A DNA stretch of 64,000 nucleotides from assembly GCF_005795905.1 (NCBI RefSeq), contig NZ_VAWE01000001.1:8187501-8251500 (forward strand), read 5' to 3'. Under the pieces are notes generated by a model, which worked only from the letters and a program-made list of their open reading frames with translations, was not told where the DNA came from and did no database searches. The translations under genes were made by a program, and so were the position numbers. Of the stretch, positions 36,510-43,875 are shown in pieces. Origin of the DNA: Streptomyces marianii (GTDB lineage Bacteria; Actinomycetota; Actinomycetes; Streptomycetales; Streptomycetaceae). Each line of letters begins with the position of its first letter. The stretch's first letter is position 1.

Positions 36510-38275
36510 GTGTGCGTGCCCTCATCGGTCGTGTTCATCGTCCTGGTCGCCGAGACGCGAGCCCGTGCCTCCCACCTGTCGTCGCCGAGGCCGGGGTGCT
36601 CCGTGCGGACTCGGTCGCGGAGGAAGGCCAGGTCGCCCCTCCTGCGGAGTTTGATGACGTGGGCCAGGGACATGCCCGACGGGTCCACCGAACCGATGCT
36701 CGCTCCGGCGGCGATCAACGCCTCCACCAGGGTGCGCGATCCGCCTTCGGAGGCGGCCGTGAACAGCGGCGTCCGGCCGGACCTGTCGGTGGCTTCCAGG
36801 TCCGCTCCCGCCGCCAGCACCCGGGGCAGCAACTCCTCGTGGTCCAGGAGGTGGAGGGCGTGCAGCAGGGTACGCCCGGCACCGTCCCGAACGTGCGGGT
36901 CGACGCCCGCGTCCAGGAGGGCCAGCACGCCCGGGGCGTCGCCGTGCTCGGCGCGCCGGAAGAGATCGGCCCGCTGGGCGCGCAGTGCCTTCGGCAGTCG
37001 GCCGGAGTCGGACGCCCAGGCCGGCTGCACGGCGAAGCAGCCGGTGACGGCGCCGCCGAGGGCGCGCAGGGCGCGTTCCCGGCGCTGTTCCTCCTCGGCG
37101 TGGGGCATCCGGAGGCCGCCGTCGGCCCAGGCGACCCGGTGCCACTCGCCACGGCAACGCACGCGGAACGGTTCGGGGGCTTGCGGACCGGGCGGGCCCG
37201 CGGCGCCGTCGGCGACCTCCAGGGCGGGGAACAGAGCCCCGGCGACCAGAGGGTGCAACCGCGCGGGTGCCACCTGCCCGCTCCGGACGAGATCGAGGTC
37301 GGGCAGTCGGCGCCAGAAGGCTTCGGGCACGTGCGGCACGGTGGCGAGCCGGTCGGGCGGGGCCAGGCTCGCCCGGAGCGTTCCGGCCGGGCCGGGCTCG
37401 GAGAGCTCCAGCAGGATGGCGGCACCGTGGTTCCGCGGGATCTGGAAGCGGCTGCACCCTCGCCTCCGGGCGAGCAGCCGGAACTCGGGGGTCAGTCGGG
37501 GGAGGTTGAGGGGGCTCCCGCGCAGCAGGGACTCCGGGTCGACGCGATACCAGCTCCTGGTCGCGGGCGGGTTCAGGTCGAGGCCGATGCCGGCGGCGGC
37601 GAACGCCGCTTCCAGTTCGCCGTGTTCGTGCAGCCGGGTGATCCACTCGGTCCGGGCCGCGGGATCGTGGGAGCCGGGATCGGCCGTGGGCAGCCCCTCC
37701 GGTGGCAGAGGCGTGCCGTCGGCGCGGCAGAAGGGTGCCCGGTCCCGGCCGCCGCCGCACCGCTCGCGGAGCGCGGCCGTGTGCCGGGCGTCCCACAGGT
37801 GCCGGGCCGAGGTCCAGTCGTGGACACGGGGACCGGTGTCGCCCAGGAACTCCTGGACTCCGGCGACCGCGCAGTGCAGCACGAGCCGTTGGGGGCCTTC
37901 CGGCCGGCCCGGGGTCGTCACGAAGAGCAAGGGTCCGGCCGGCCGATCGGCGGGCGGACCGTAGCGGGCCAGAAGAACGGTCCTGCCTGGGACGAGCCGG
38001 GTATGTCCGCCTCGCACGTAACGGGGCAGATGCCAGCGCAGCAGGTCGGGCACGAAGTGGCGCAGGTCGTCCAGGAGATCGGCGGCGGTCTCGCCGCCGT
38101 GCCCGGCGGCGATCTCCGCCGGGACGAAGGCGATGTCGACGCGGGCGGCGGCGCAGGCGGCGGCCCAGTCCCCGGCGAGGCGGTGTGCGGTGGCCTGCTC
38201 GATCATCCACGGGGGCACGGCATAGTGGCGGATCCGTCGCCAGGCCGCTGCTGCTTCGGGCGGGAAGGAGCTCAC
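36506..38275 (-). CDS. Ankyrin-repeat protein of the MoxR/VWA operon
   Basis: A 589-residue protein. The GTG at 38275 is chosen because it overlaps the upstream stop (GTGA) and GGAAG precedes it. The N-terminal 420 residues are an unknown domain beginning AWRRIRHYAVPPWMIEQ, with LAGDWAAACAAARVDIAF. The C-terminal part, from about 440, carries ankyrin-type repeats: RADLFRRAEHGDAPGVLALL, DPHVRDGAGRTLLHALHL, DLEATDRSGRTPLFTAASEG and SIGSVDPSGMSLAHVIKL. Ankyrin repeats bind proteins, so it likely selects substrates for the MoxR/VWA pair. I do not recognise the N-terminal domain. Confidence 0.8.
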   Translation of the reverse strand: MSSFPPEAAAAWRRIRHYAVPPWMIEQATAHRLAGDWAAACAAARVDIAFVPAEIAAGHGGETAADLLDDLRHFVPDLLRWHLPRYVRGGHTRLVPGRTVLLARYGPPADRPAGPLLFVTTPGRPEGPQRLVLHCAVAGVQEFLGDTGPRVHDWTSARHLWDARHTAALRERCGGGRDRAPFCRADGTPLPPEGLPTADPGSHDPAARTEWITRLHEHGELEAAFAAAGIGLDLNPPATRSWYRVDPESLLRGSPLNLPRLTPEFRLLARRRGCSRFQIPRNHGAAILLELSEPGPAGTLRASLAPPDRLATVPHVPEAFWRRLPDLDLVRSGQVAPARLHPLVAGALFPALEVADGAAGPPGPQAPEPFRVRCRGEWHRVAWADGGLRMPHAEEEQRRERALRALGGAVTGCFAVQPAWASDSGRLPKALRAQRADLFRRAEHGDAPGVLALLDAGVDPHVRDGAGRTLLHALHLLDHEELLPRVLAAGADLEATDRSGRTPLFTAASEGGSRTLVEALIAAGASIGSVDPSGMSLAHVIKLRRRGDLAFLRDRVRTEHPGLGDDRWEARARVSATRTMNTTDEGTHT

Positions 38276-38802
38276 CGGTGGACACTTCCTTTCACACGCG
38301 GGTCGTGGTGTGCGATGGGTCCGGAGACGGGCCGCAGCCGCTGGTGGTGGCGGCGCTTCCCGCCGCGGGGGAGACCGGGGCCGCGCCCCGTGCACTCCAG
38401 GGGCGAACCTTCGGGAACGGCGGCCGGGAGCACCTTGGTGCCGCGGCGGGTCGGGTCGGTATGGTGCGGTTCCCGACGGATCAGCGGGCTGCCGGGCAGG
38501 GCGCCGGCCACCGTGCGGGCGCCGGTGCTGCCGATCGCGTTGGCGCCGAGCGGCACATGCGCGGCGTGCGGGGTGGAGGCGGCCACGGGCAGCGGACGGG
38601 TCGCACCGTTCGGGCGCGGACCCTGCCCCCACGGGTCGGCACGGCCGTCGGGACTCAGGGGACCGAGCCGGAACTCCTCATGGGAGCAGTCCGGTTGACC
38701 GGCTTCCAGCCCGGTCGGCAGCGGGGCGAGGGCGGCAGGGGCGGCGAGCGGGATGCCGGGGTGCTCGATCGAGGGGCGGCGCACGGGGGTCGGCTGCGTC
38801 AT
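38272..38802 (-). CDS. Pro-rich hypothetical protein, first gene of the ankyrin/MoxR/VWA operon
   Basis: A 176-residue frame from the ATG at 38802, with GGTGGAG about 5 nt upstream. The composition is Pro-, Arg- and Gly-rich (MTQPTPVRRPSIEHPGIPLA, then LGPLSPDGRADPWGQG) with no known domain, membrane segment or signal peptide. The main support is position: its stop TGA shares bases with the GTG start of the ankyrin gene, the same coupling used between the ankyrin and MoxR genes. It could be a disordered accessory protein. It could also be a chance frame; the codon pattern is only moderately convincing. Confidence 0.5.
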   Translation of the reverse strand: MTQPTPVRRPSIEHPGIPLAAPAALAPLPTGLEAGQPDCSHEEFRLGPLSPDGRADPWGQGPRPNGATRPLPVAASTPHAAHVPLGANAIGSTGARTVAGALPGSPLIRREPHHTDPTRRGTKVLPAAVPEGSPLECTGRGPGLPRGGKRRHHQRLRPVSGPIAHHDPRVKGSVHR

Positions 38803-38866
38803 CACCACTCCACCGGTGTGTGTCGCCGGTGTCCGGCGTTCGGCGTCCTCCACAGGGAATAAGGGC

Positions 38867-38944
38867 GGCAGGACCGACCGGATTCGAACCGGCGTCCTCC
38901 TACTTGACGTTCGGGCGCGACGACCACTGCGCTACGGTCCTGCC
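38867..38944 (-). tRNA. tRNA-like gene with an unusual anticodon arm
   Basis: Read on the minus strand, a 7-bp acceptor stem AGGACCG/CGGTCCT is perfect and extends to 10 bp with GGC/GCC outside it. A spacer TA and a D arm (GCGC, AGTGGTCGTC, GCGC) follow. The T arm is GCCGG-TTCGAAT-CCGGT, with a canonical T loop. The region between (CCGAACGTCAAGTAGGAGGA) does not form a clean 5-bp anticodon stem. Depending on register, the anticodon would be GTC (Asp) or CAA (Leu). No CCA is encoded. It may be a conserved non-canonical tRNA or a tRNA pseudogene. Confidence 0.55.
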
Positions 38945-39201
38945 AGGCGTGATCATAGCGACCGATCGCACATGTGGTCGACGCCCTTCGTCATGGGGCC
39001 CACACGCACCTCCCGCCCTCGGCTCGCCGCCGGTGTCCTGCCCCGGAGATCCGTCGGCTGGAGCGGTCGACGACGGCCTTCCACGTGTGGGGTCGGGGAC
39101 GGGACGCCGTGCACCGCTTCCGGTGCGGGCCTTCCCGTCCCCGACCGTCCCGTAGGCGGCTGGAAGCGCGACCGGTGCGCTCGCCCGGGGTGCCGGGGAG
39201 G

Positions 39202-40125
39202 TCAGGCCAGGTGGGCGAAGTGGATGGCGTCGGCGGCGGCACTTCCGGCGGTGACGGCGGGAACTGCTCCCTGTTCCCAGGTTCTTCCGGTCAGGTCACC
39301 GGCGGCGTAGAGGCCGGAGATGCTGGTCTGGCGACCGTCGTCGACGGTGACGCAGCCGCCGTTCATGGCGAGGCCGTGGTCTTCGGCGAGGCGTTCCACC
39401 AGCGGGACCTGCCGCTGCGGCCGCGGCCAGAGCAGGGTCCCCCGATCCAGGAGGGTGCCGTCGGCCAGCTCCACGGTGTGCAGGTCGCCGTCGGTGTGGT
39501 GCAGGCGGGTGATCTCGCCCTGGACGAGGTCGCTGCCCTGCTTGCGCAGGCCTCGGCGCAGTTCGTCGGCGCCGGGCAGCGCGGACGGGGCGATGGCGAT
39601 GGCGTCGTCGGTCCAGGCGCGGAAGGCGGTGGCGGCCATGCCGAGGTAGAGGGGTTCGTCGGAGACCAGGGCCCAGGTGCGGTCTGCGTTCTCCTCGCCG
39701 ATGCAGAACGGGCAGTGGATCACCGTGCGGCCCCAGCATGCGTCGAAACCCTCCACGCCGTCGGGGCGCTGGTCGATGACGCCGGTGGCCAGGATGACGT
39801 TCCGGCCCCACACCGTGTTGCCGTCGTCCGCTCGTACCTGGAATCCGTCGCCGTTCAGCGGGGTGATCTCGGTGACCGTGGCGTCGAGCCGCCGGGCCAG
39901 TCCGTAGCGGCGCAGCTCCTCCCAGGCGCGGGAGCGCAACTCGTCGGGGGTGGCGCCTTCCAGGCCGATCAGGCCGTGCACGCCGCGGGAGGCGGCGTTG
40001 CGGGGCGGGGCGGGGGACTCGATGACCAGGGTGCGCTGCCGGTAGCGGGTCAGGGTCAGCGCGGCGGTCAGGCCGGCGGGCCCTCCGCCGATGATCACGG
40101 TGTCGTACTGGGCGGTGGGGTCCAC
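39202..40125 (-). CDS. Thioredoxin-reductase-like flavoprotein, possible dithiol oxidase
   Basis: A 307-residue protein from the GTG at 40125. The FAD-binding motif is DTVIIGGGPAGLTAALTL (residues 8-25) and the second FAD motif is GLYAAGDLTG near the C-terminus. The redox centre is CPFC in VIHCPFCIGEEN. The CxFCxGxE form resembles GliT/HlmI dithiol oxidases rather than the CATC of thioredoxin reductase. It is divergent from a SAM methyltransferase and TetR gene, with a double operator between them. A flavin dithiol oxidase plus methyltransferase would suit protection from a dithiol compound. That is inference from the motif and context. Confidence 0.75.
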   Translation of the reverse strand: MDPTAQYDTVIIGGGPAGLTAALTLTRYRQRTLVIESPAPPRNAASRGVHGLIGLEGATPDELRSRAWEELRRYGLARRLDATVTEITPLNGDGFQVRADDGNTVWGRNVILATGVIDQRPDGVEGFDACWGRTVIHCPFCIGEENADRTWALVSDEPLYLGMAATAFRAWTDDAIAIAPSALPGADELRRGLRKQGSDLVQGEITRLHHTDGDLHTVELADGTLLDRGTLLWPRPQRQVPLVERLAEDHGLAMNGGCVTVDDGRQTSISGLYAAGDLTGRTWEQGAVPAVTAGSAAADAIHFAHLA

Positions 40126-40156
40126 GGGGGTGCCTCCGAAGGGATTGACGAAAACG

Positions 40157-40192
40157 AATGACCAGTGGTCATACTACTGACCAACGGTCATT
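40157..40192. promoter_or_regulatory. Double palindromic operator, likely for the TetR regulator at 40952
   Basis: Two copies of a 13-bp palindrome, TGACCAGTGGTCA (40159-40171) and TGACCAACGGTCA (40178-40190), have centres 19 bp apart. Both are framed by AA and TT to give an outer AATGACC...GGTCATT symmetry. They lie between the divergent flavoprotein and methyltransferase genes, where a repressor could shut both promoters. Confidence 0.75.
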
Positions 40193-40221
40193 CGCTTGAT
40201 CCCATTCCCGCTGGAGGAACT

Positions 40222-40908
40222 GTGACCCACAACACCGGCCACGCTTGCGGCACGCACGACAGTGGCCACGCCCACGCCCACGGGCCCGGGGCGACCTCGT
40301 ACCCGGACTTCGAGTGGGACGATCTCTACACCGGCGACGGAAGCGACACCTCCGATCCCGACCCCACGCTCCTCGCCCCGGCCGACGACCTCCCTCCGGG
40401 TAGGGCCCTGGACCTGGGCTGCGGTTCCGGCGGCAACGCCCTCGCGCTCGCCGAACGCGGCTGGCGCGTCACCGGAGTGGACCTCGCTCCCCGCGCCATC
40501 GCCTCCACCCGCGCCGGCGCCTGTGCCCGCGGCCTCGACGGCCGGGTCGAACTGGCCGTCGCCGACAGCGCCACCTGGCAGCCCGAGGTGGCCTACGACT
40601 TCGCCGTCAGCTCCTACGCCCTGCCGCCCCGCGGCCCGGCCCGCACCGCGACCCTCGCCGTCCTGGCCACCGCACTCGCTCCTGGCGGGACCCTGGCCCT
40701 CGGCGAATGGGACGAGGAGGCCTGCGACTGGGCCGAGCCCGGGGACCTGGTCACCCTCGCCGAGCTGACCGAAGCCCTCACCGGACTCGGCCTGGACGTC
40801 GTGCGCGCCGAACGGAGGGTCGTGCCGAGGATCCAGCACCCCGGCGAGGACCACGCGGTCATCGTCATCGCCCGCAAGCCGCATGACACCCTGGAGGCTT
40901 CCGGCTGA
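40222..40908 (+). CDS. Class I SAM-dependent methyltransferase
   Basis: A 228-residue protein from the GTG at 40222, with TGGAGG upstream. A His-rich start (THNTGHACGTHDSGHAHAHG) is followed by the SAM motif ALDLGCGSGGNALALAERG, VTGVDLAPRAI as the acidic loop, and FAVSSYALPPRG as motif IV. The domain is like TehB/UbiG methyltransferases. The His-rich N-terminus hints at metal binding. It is followed 43 bp later by the TetR gene and is divergent from the flavoprotein gene. It is probably part of a resistance unit, perhaps S- or metalloid methylation. Confidence 0.8.
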   Translation: MTHNTGHACGTHDSGHAHAHGPGATSYPDFEWDDLYTGDGSDTSDPDPTLLAPADDLPPGRALDLGCGSGGNALALAERGWRVTGVDLAPRAIASTRAGACARGLDGRVELAVADSATWQPEVAYDFAVSSYALPPRGPARTATLAVLATALAPGGTLALGEWDEEACDWAEPGDLVTLAELTEALTGLGLDVVRAERRVVPRIQHPGEDHAVIVIARKPHDTLEASG

Positions 40909-40951
40909 CCGGCCACCGGTCGGTCGGCCAACCGACGACGTAGGAGGGACC

Positions 40952-41551
40952 GTGCCCGCGGACAAGTCCGCCCCCGCCCAGCCCACCGGCCGCTTCCAGC
41001 CCCCGGACGTCCGCCGCCGCCAGATCCTCGACGCCACGGCCGCACTGCTGCTGGACGACGGCTACGAGGCGCTGACCGTCAGCAGGGTCGCCGCCCGCGC
41101 CGGGGTCGCCAAGGGCACGGTCTATCTCTACTTCGGCTCCAAACAGGAACTCCTCGCCGCCCTCCAGGCGGAGATGTGGGACCGCGTGCTCCAGCAGCCC
41201 ACCGCGCTCCTGAAACAGCCCGGCTTGACCTGGACCGAACGCCTCGACGGCCTCGTCGCCGCCTGGGTCGCCGCGGAACAGGACCACCACGAGCTCTACC
41301 ACCGGCTCTTCCACGAACCCGGCGGCAGCACCGAGGAACCCATGACCGCCGCCCGCGACCTGCTCGTCACCCTCCTCGCGGAAGGCCACGCGGCAGGTGA
41401 GTTCGACGTCCCCGACCCCGAACTCACCGCCGACTTCCTCACCCACGCCTATGCCGGCCCCTGTCACCACACCCGGACCGACACCGACGTGACCACCGCC
41501 GTGCAAGGCCTCTTCCGCCGCGTCGTCGCCGCCCACCCGGCGGTGCCGTGA
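40952..41551 (+). CDS. TetR family repressor
   Basis: A 199-residue protein from the GTG at 40952, with AGGAGGG five bases upstream. The N-terminal helix-turn-helix is RRRQILDATAALLLDDGYEA followed by TVSRVAARAGVAKGTVYLYF, and the C-terminal ligand domain is all-helical. It is the natural candidate to bind the double palindrome at 40157-40192 and so control the flavoprotein, the methyltransferase and its own gene. The inducer is unknown. Confidence 0.9.
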   Translation: MPADKSAPAQPTGRFQPPDVRRRQILDATAALLLDDGYEALTVSRVAARAGVAKGTVYLYFGSKQELLAALQAEMWDRVLQQPTALLKQPGLTWTERLDGLVAAWVAAEQDHHELYHRLFHEPGGSTEEPMTAARDLLVTLLAEGHAAGEFDVPDPELTADFLTHAYAGPCHHTRTDTDVTTAVQGLFRRVVAAHPAVP

Positions 41552-41729
41552 GCCGCCCCCCACCGCGGACTGACCGTCGAACCGCGCGACCGTCAGGTCC
41601 GCACGGGGCGTGTGCGGGCGGTGCGCTCGGTTGCCGCGCCCGCCCGTCCGCGCCCGGTGCGCCCGCCCCGACCTGGTGGTGACGCGGAAGACGCCGAGGG
41701 CTCCGGTGGCCTCCCGTCGGCCTCCCGGG

Positions 41730-42371
41730 TCAGCCGATGGCCGTGGAGGTGAGCACCGGGTTGGGGGAGGGGTAGCAGGCTGTCGGCACGCTGACGGTGA
41801 CGAAGAGGATCGGCACGCTGGCGGTGAAGGTGAGGCCGGGACTGCTGTAGCTGGAGCCGGCGAGCCGTGTCTCGACGGCCCCGCCGGATGTCCCGGCAGT
41901 CAGGTCCATGGTCAGCGCCGGCAGGGTGAAGGATCGCCCACCGCCGATCGGTCCGGGCACCGACATGACGATCTCCCCGCCGCTCACGCTGACGGTGGGG
42001 GTTCCCGAGCCGATTCCCGAACCGCCGGTGAGGCGGGCGCCGGTCAGTGTCGCGTTGGTCGGGAGGGGGGCCTTGAGGGTGATGTTCTTGATCGACTTGA
42101 CCGTGTAGCCGCTCACCGACCCGGGGACGGTCATCGGTTCGGGGGCCAGCGTGACGGAGAGGGAGCCGCCGGGCGTGACGGTGTCCGGCGCGCTGGCGTC
42201 GACACCGGCGGAGAGGTCGAACGTCTGTGCGGAGCCGATCGGCGGGCTGGCCTGGCAGGCCATGTCGAGGGTGGTGCCGGCGGCCGAAGCGGGGCTCATG
42301 GCCAGGCAGGTGAGTGCCAGAGCCGCAGCCCCTGCCATCGGCAGGCGTAAGTGTGCTGGTCTCTGTGTCAT
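41730..42371 (-). CDS. Secreted beta-rich protein
   Basis: A 213-residue protein. The ATG at 42371 is chosen because GAGGAGGA precedes it. The signal peptide MTQRPAHLRLPMAGAAALAL continues as TCLAMSPASAAG with an ASA cleavage site. The mature part is rich in Ser, Thr, Gly and Val (LSVTLAPEPMTVPGSVSGY, KAPLPTNATLTGARLTGGSG, FTATVPILFVTVS-like end, and two cysteines). It looks like an immunoglobulin-like beta sandwich. I recall similar secreted proteins in Streptomyces, sometimes mislabelled as cyclases or dehydratases. No enzymatic motif is visible. Confidence 0.75.
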   Translation of the reverse strand: MTQRPAHLRLPMAGAAALALTCLAMSPASAAGTTLDMACQASPPIGSAQTFDLSAGVDASAPDTVTPGGSLSVTLAPEPMTVPGSVSGYTVKSIKNITLKAPLPTNATLTGARLTGGSGIGSGTPTVSVSGGEIVMSVPGPIGGGRSFTLPALTMDLTAGTSGGAVETRLAGSSYSSPGLTFTASVPILFVTVSVPTACYPSPNPVLTSTAIG

Positions 42372-42680
42372 GACCGTCCTCCTCGGGGTTCGGGTGCACG
42401 TCGAGCGGAGCGTCGGCGTGCGGCGTGTCGCGTGCATGACAGCACTTCCAGGATGTGATGTACAGGGCTGTGCGTCCGCCGTCGTCCTCCCGTCCTCCCG
42501 TGCCGGCCCCGGCGCTCCGCGGCACCCGGGGCGGCGCCGGGAACCGCTGTCCGTACGGCGCGGTCCGCCGACGGCACGGGCCCGGTCCGCGGCCGGGCGG
42601 ACAGAGGTCCACGGCGCGCGGGCCGGGCGGCGTTCGCGGTCCGTCCGCGCCCACCCGGGCCGGTGGGAGTCCGCTCGTGC
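42372..42680 (+). other. Intergenic, nothing recognised
   Basis: About 310 bp of GC-rich DNA between the secreted protein and the duplicated folE2 leader. No gene or strong hairpin is seen. Confidence 0.4.
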
Positions 42681-42955
42681 GTGCCCGGTGTCCTCCGGCC
42701 GGGGGAAGGCCGTCTCAGGTGACGGGGTGGCCGATCGACGGTATGCGGAGCCGACGCCGGGCGTGAGCCTGGAGTGGCACTCACCCGAAGCCTCTGGACG
42801 AGAGGGGGGAACCGCAGTCCGGTTCCGGCACCTCGCCCAGACCCCACGAAGGGACAGGCCGATGCTCCGAACCCGCGCAGGCGACTCTCACTCGCCCTGC
42901 CTTGCTCCCGCTGCCACGGCCGGCGATCTGCACGACGTCCAGAGCGAACGAGACG
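42681..42955 (+). repeat. Copy A of a duplicated ~280-bp promoter/start region (folE2 side)
   Basis: The 180 bp upstream of the folE2 start and its first 30 codons match, at roughly three bases in four, the minus-strand segment 58274-57995. Exactly shared blocks include GGCCGGGGGAAGGCCGT, GGTGGCCGATCGACGGTA, GAGCCTGGAGTGGCAC, CCGGTTCCGGCACCTCGCCC and CACGAAGGGAC followed by CCGATGCT. The shared DNA includes the start codon and the peptide beginning MLRTRAG. Confidence 0.85.
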
Positions 42956-43695
42956 GGCGCGGCATCGAGATCGACCAGGTCGGTATCAGTGGACTCCGGT
43001 ACCCCGTGACGTTCGACGACGGCGACCTCCGCCAGCAGGGCATAGCGGACGTCATGGTCGCCGCACGGCTGCAGCACGACCGCCGAGGCACGCACATGAG
43101 CCGCATGGTCGCGCTCGTGCACGAGTTCCTCCAGGACTTCGACCCGAGGGCCGTCGGCACCGTCCTGAAGGCCGGCGCGGCAGCCCTCGACACCCCCGGA
43201 CTCTCGATGCACCTCTCGACGAGCATCGCCCGCGAGGTCGTGGCGCCCGCCAGCGGAATCCCGTCCTGGGCCGTGCACGATGTCCTGTTCGCGATGCACT
43301 GGGACGCGGGTCTGGTGCGTCTGGACACCTCCGTCACCTGCGAAGTCACCAGTCTGTGTCCCTGCTCGAAGCACATCTCCGACTACGGCGCCCACAACCA
43401 GCGCAGCGAGGTGACACTGCGTGTGACGGGCGAAGGGGACTCGGCGTACCCGGCCCGGGTGCGCGAGCTCGTCGGCCTCGCCACCGCGTGTTCCTCGGCG
43501 CCCGTCGTCCCACTGGTGAAGCGCCCCGACGAGCGCGTGCTGACGATGCAGGCCTACGACAACCCGGTCTTCGTCGAGGACATGGCGCGAGAGGTGTCCG
43601 CCGCCTGCCGCAGCCGCGACCTCGCCCACCGGGTCACGGTGAGGAACCTGGAGAGCATCCACAGCCACGACGCCGTCGCCGTGGTGAACGGCTGA
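42862..43695 (+). CDS. folE2: GTP cyclohydrolase IB (FolE2 type)
   Basis: Up to 277 residues from the ATG at 42862; family members usually start near VQSERDGRG, some 25 residues later, so the N-terminus may be an added leader. Motifs of the FolE2/MptA family are clear: EIDQVGISGLRYPVTF, SMHLSTSIAREVV, VTCEVTSLCPCSKHISDYGA with the catalytic Cys, and the HNQRSEV stretch. It converts GTP to 7,8-dihydroneopterin triphosphate without strict need for zinc. It is followed by an MFS gene and a QueD-like gene, which uses the same product. The leader region is duplicated upstream of the methyltransferase at 57064. Confidence 0.9.
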   Translation: MLRTRAGDSHSPCLAPAATAGDLHDVQSERDGRGIEIDQVGISGLRYPVTFDDGDLRQQGIADVMVAARLQHDRRGTHMSRMVALVHEFLQDFDPRAVGTVLKAGAAALDTPGLSMHLSTSIAREVVAPASGIPSWAVHDVLFAMHWDAGLVRLDTSVTCEVTSLCPCSKHISDYGAHNQRSEVTLRVTGEGDSAYPARVRELVGLATACSSAPVVPLVKRPDERVLTMQAYDNPVFVEDMAREVSAACRSRDLAHRVTVRNLESIHSHDAVAVVNG

Positions 43696-43703
43696 CACGC
43701 CGC

Positions 43704-43732
43704 CCGCCGCCGCTCGGTCCGAGCGACGGCGG
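43704..43732 (+). terminator. Hairpin after folE2
   Basis: 13-bp stem with one mismatch and a 3-base loop: CGCTCG-GTC-CGAGCG in the centre, extended by CCGCCG/CGGCGG outside. It begins 9 nt after the stop. Confidence 0.55.
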
Positions 43733-43875
43733 CCACACAGAGGTCCGAACGTCCCGGGCGGTGTGCCGACCGACCGCGACGGGCGCCGGACCCCCCGACG
43801 GCCCCTTCCGACGGAGCCTGTGCCGTGGCCGGAAAGGCTCACCGGCATGTGTCGGATGATCCGAGGAGATGTCAG

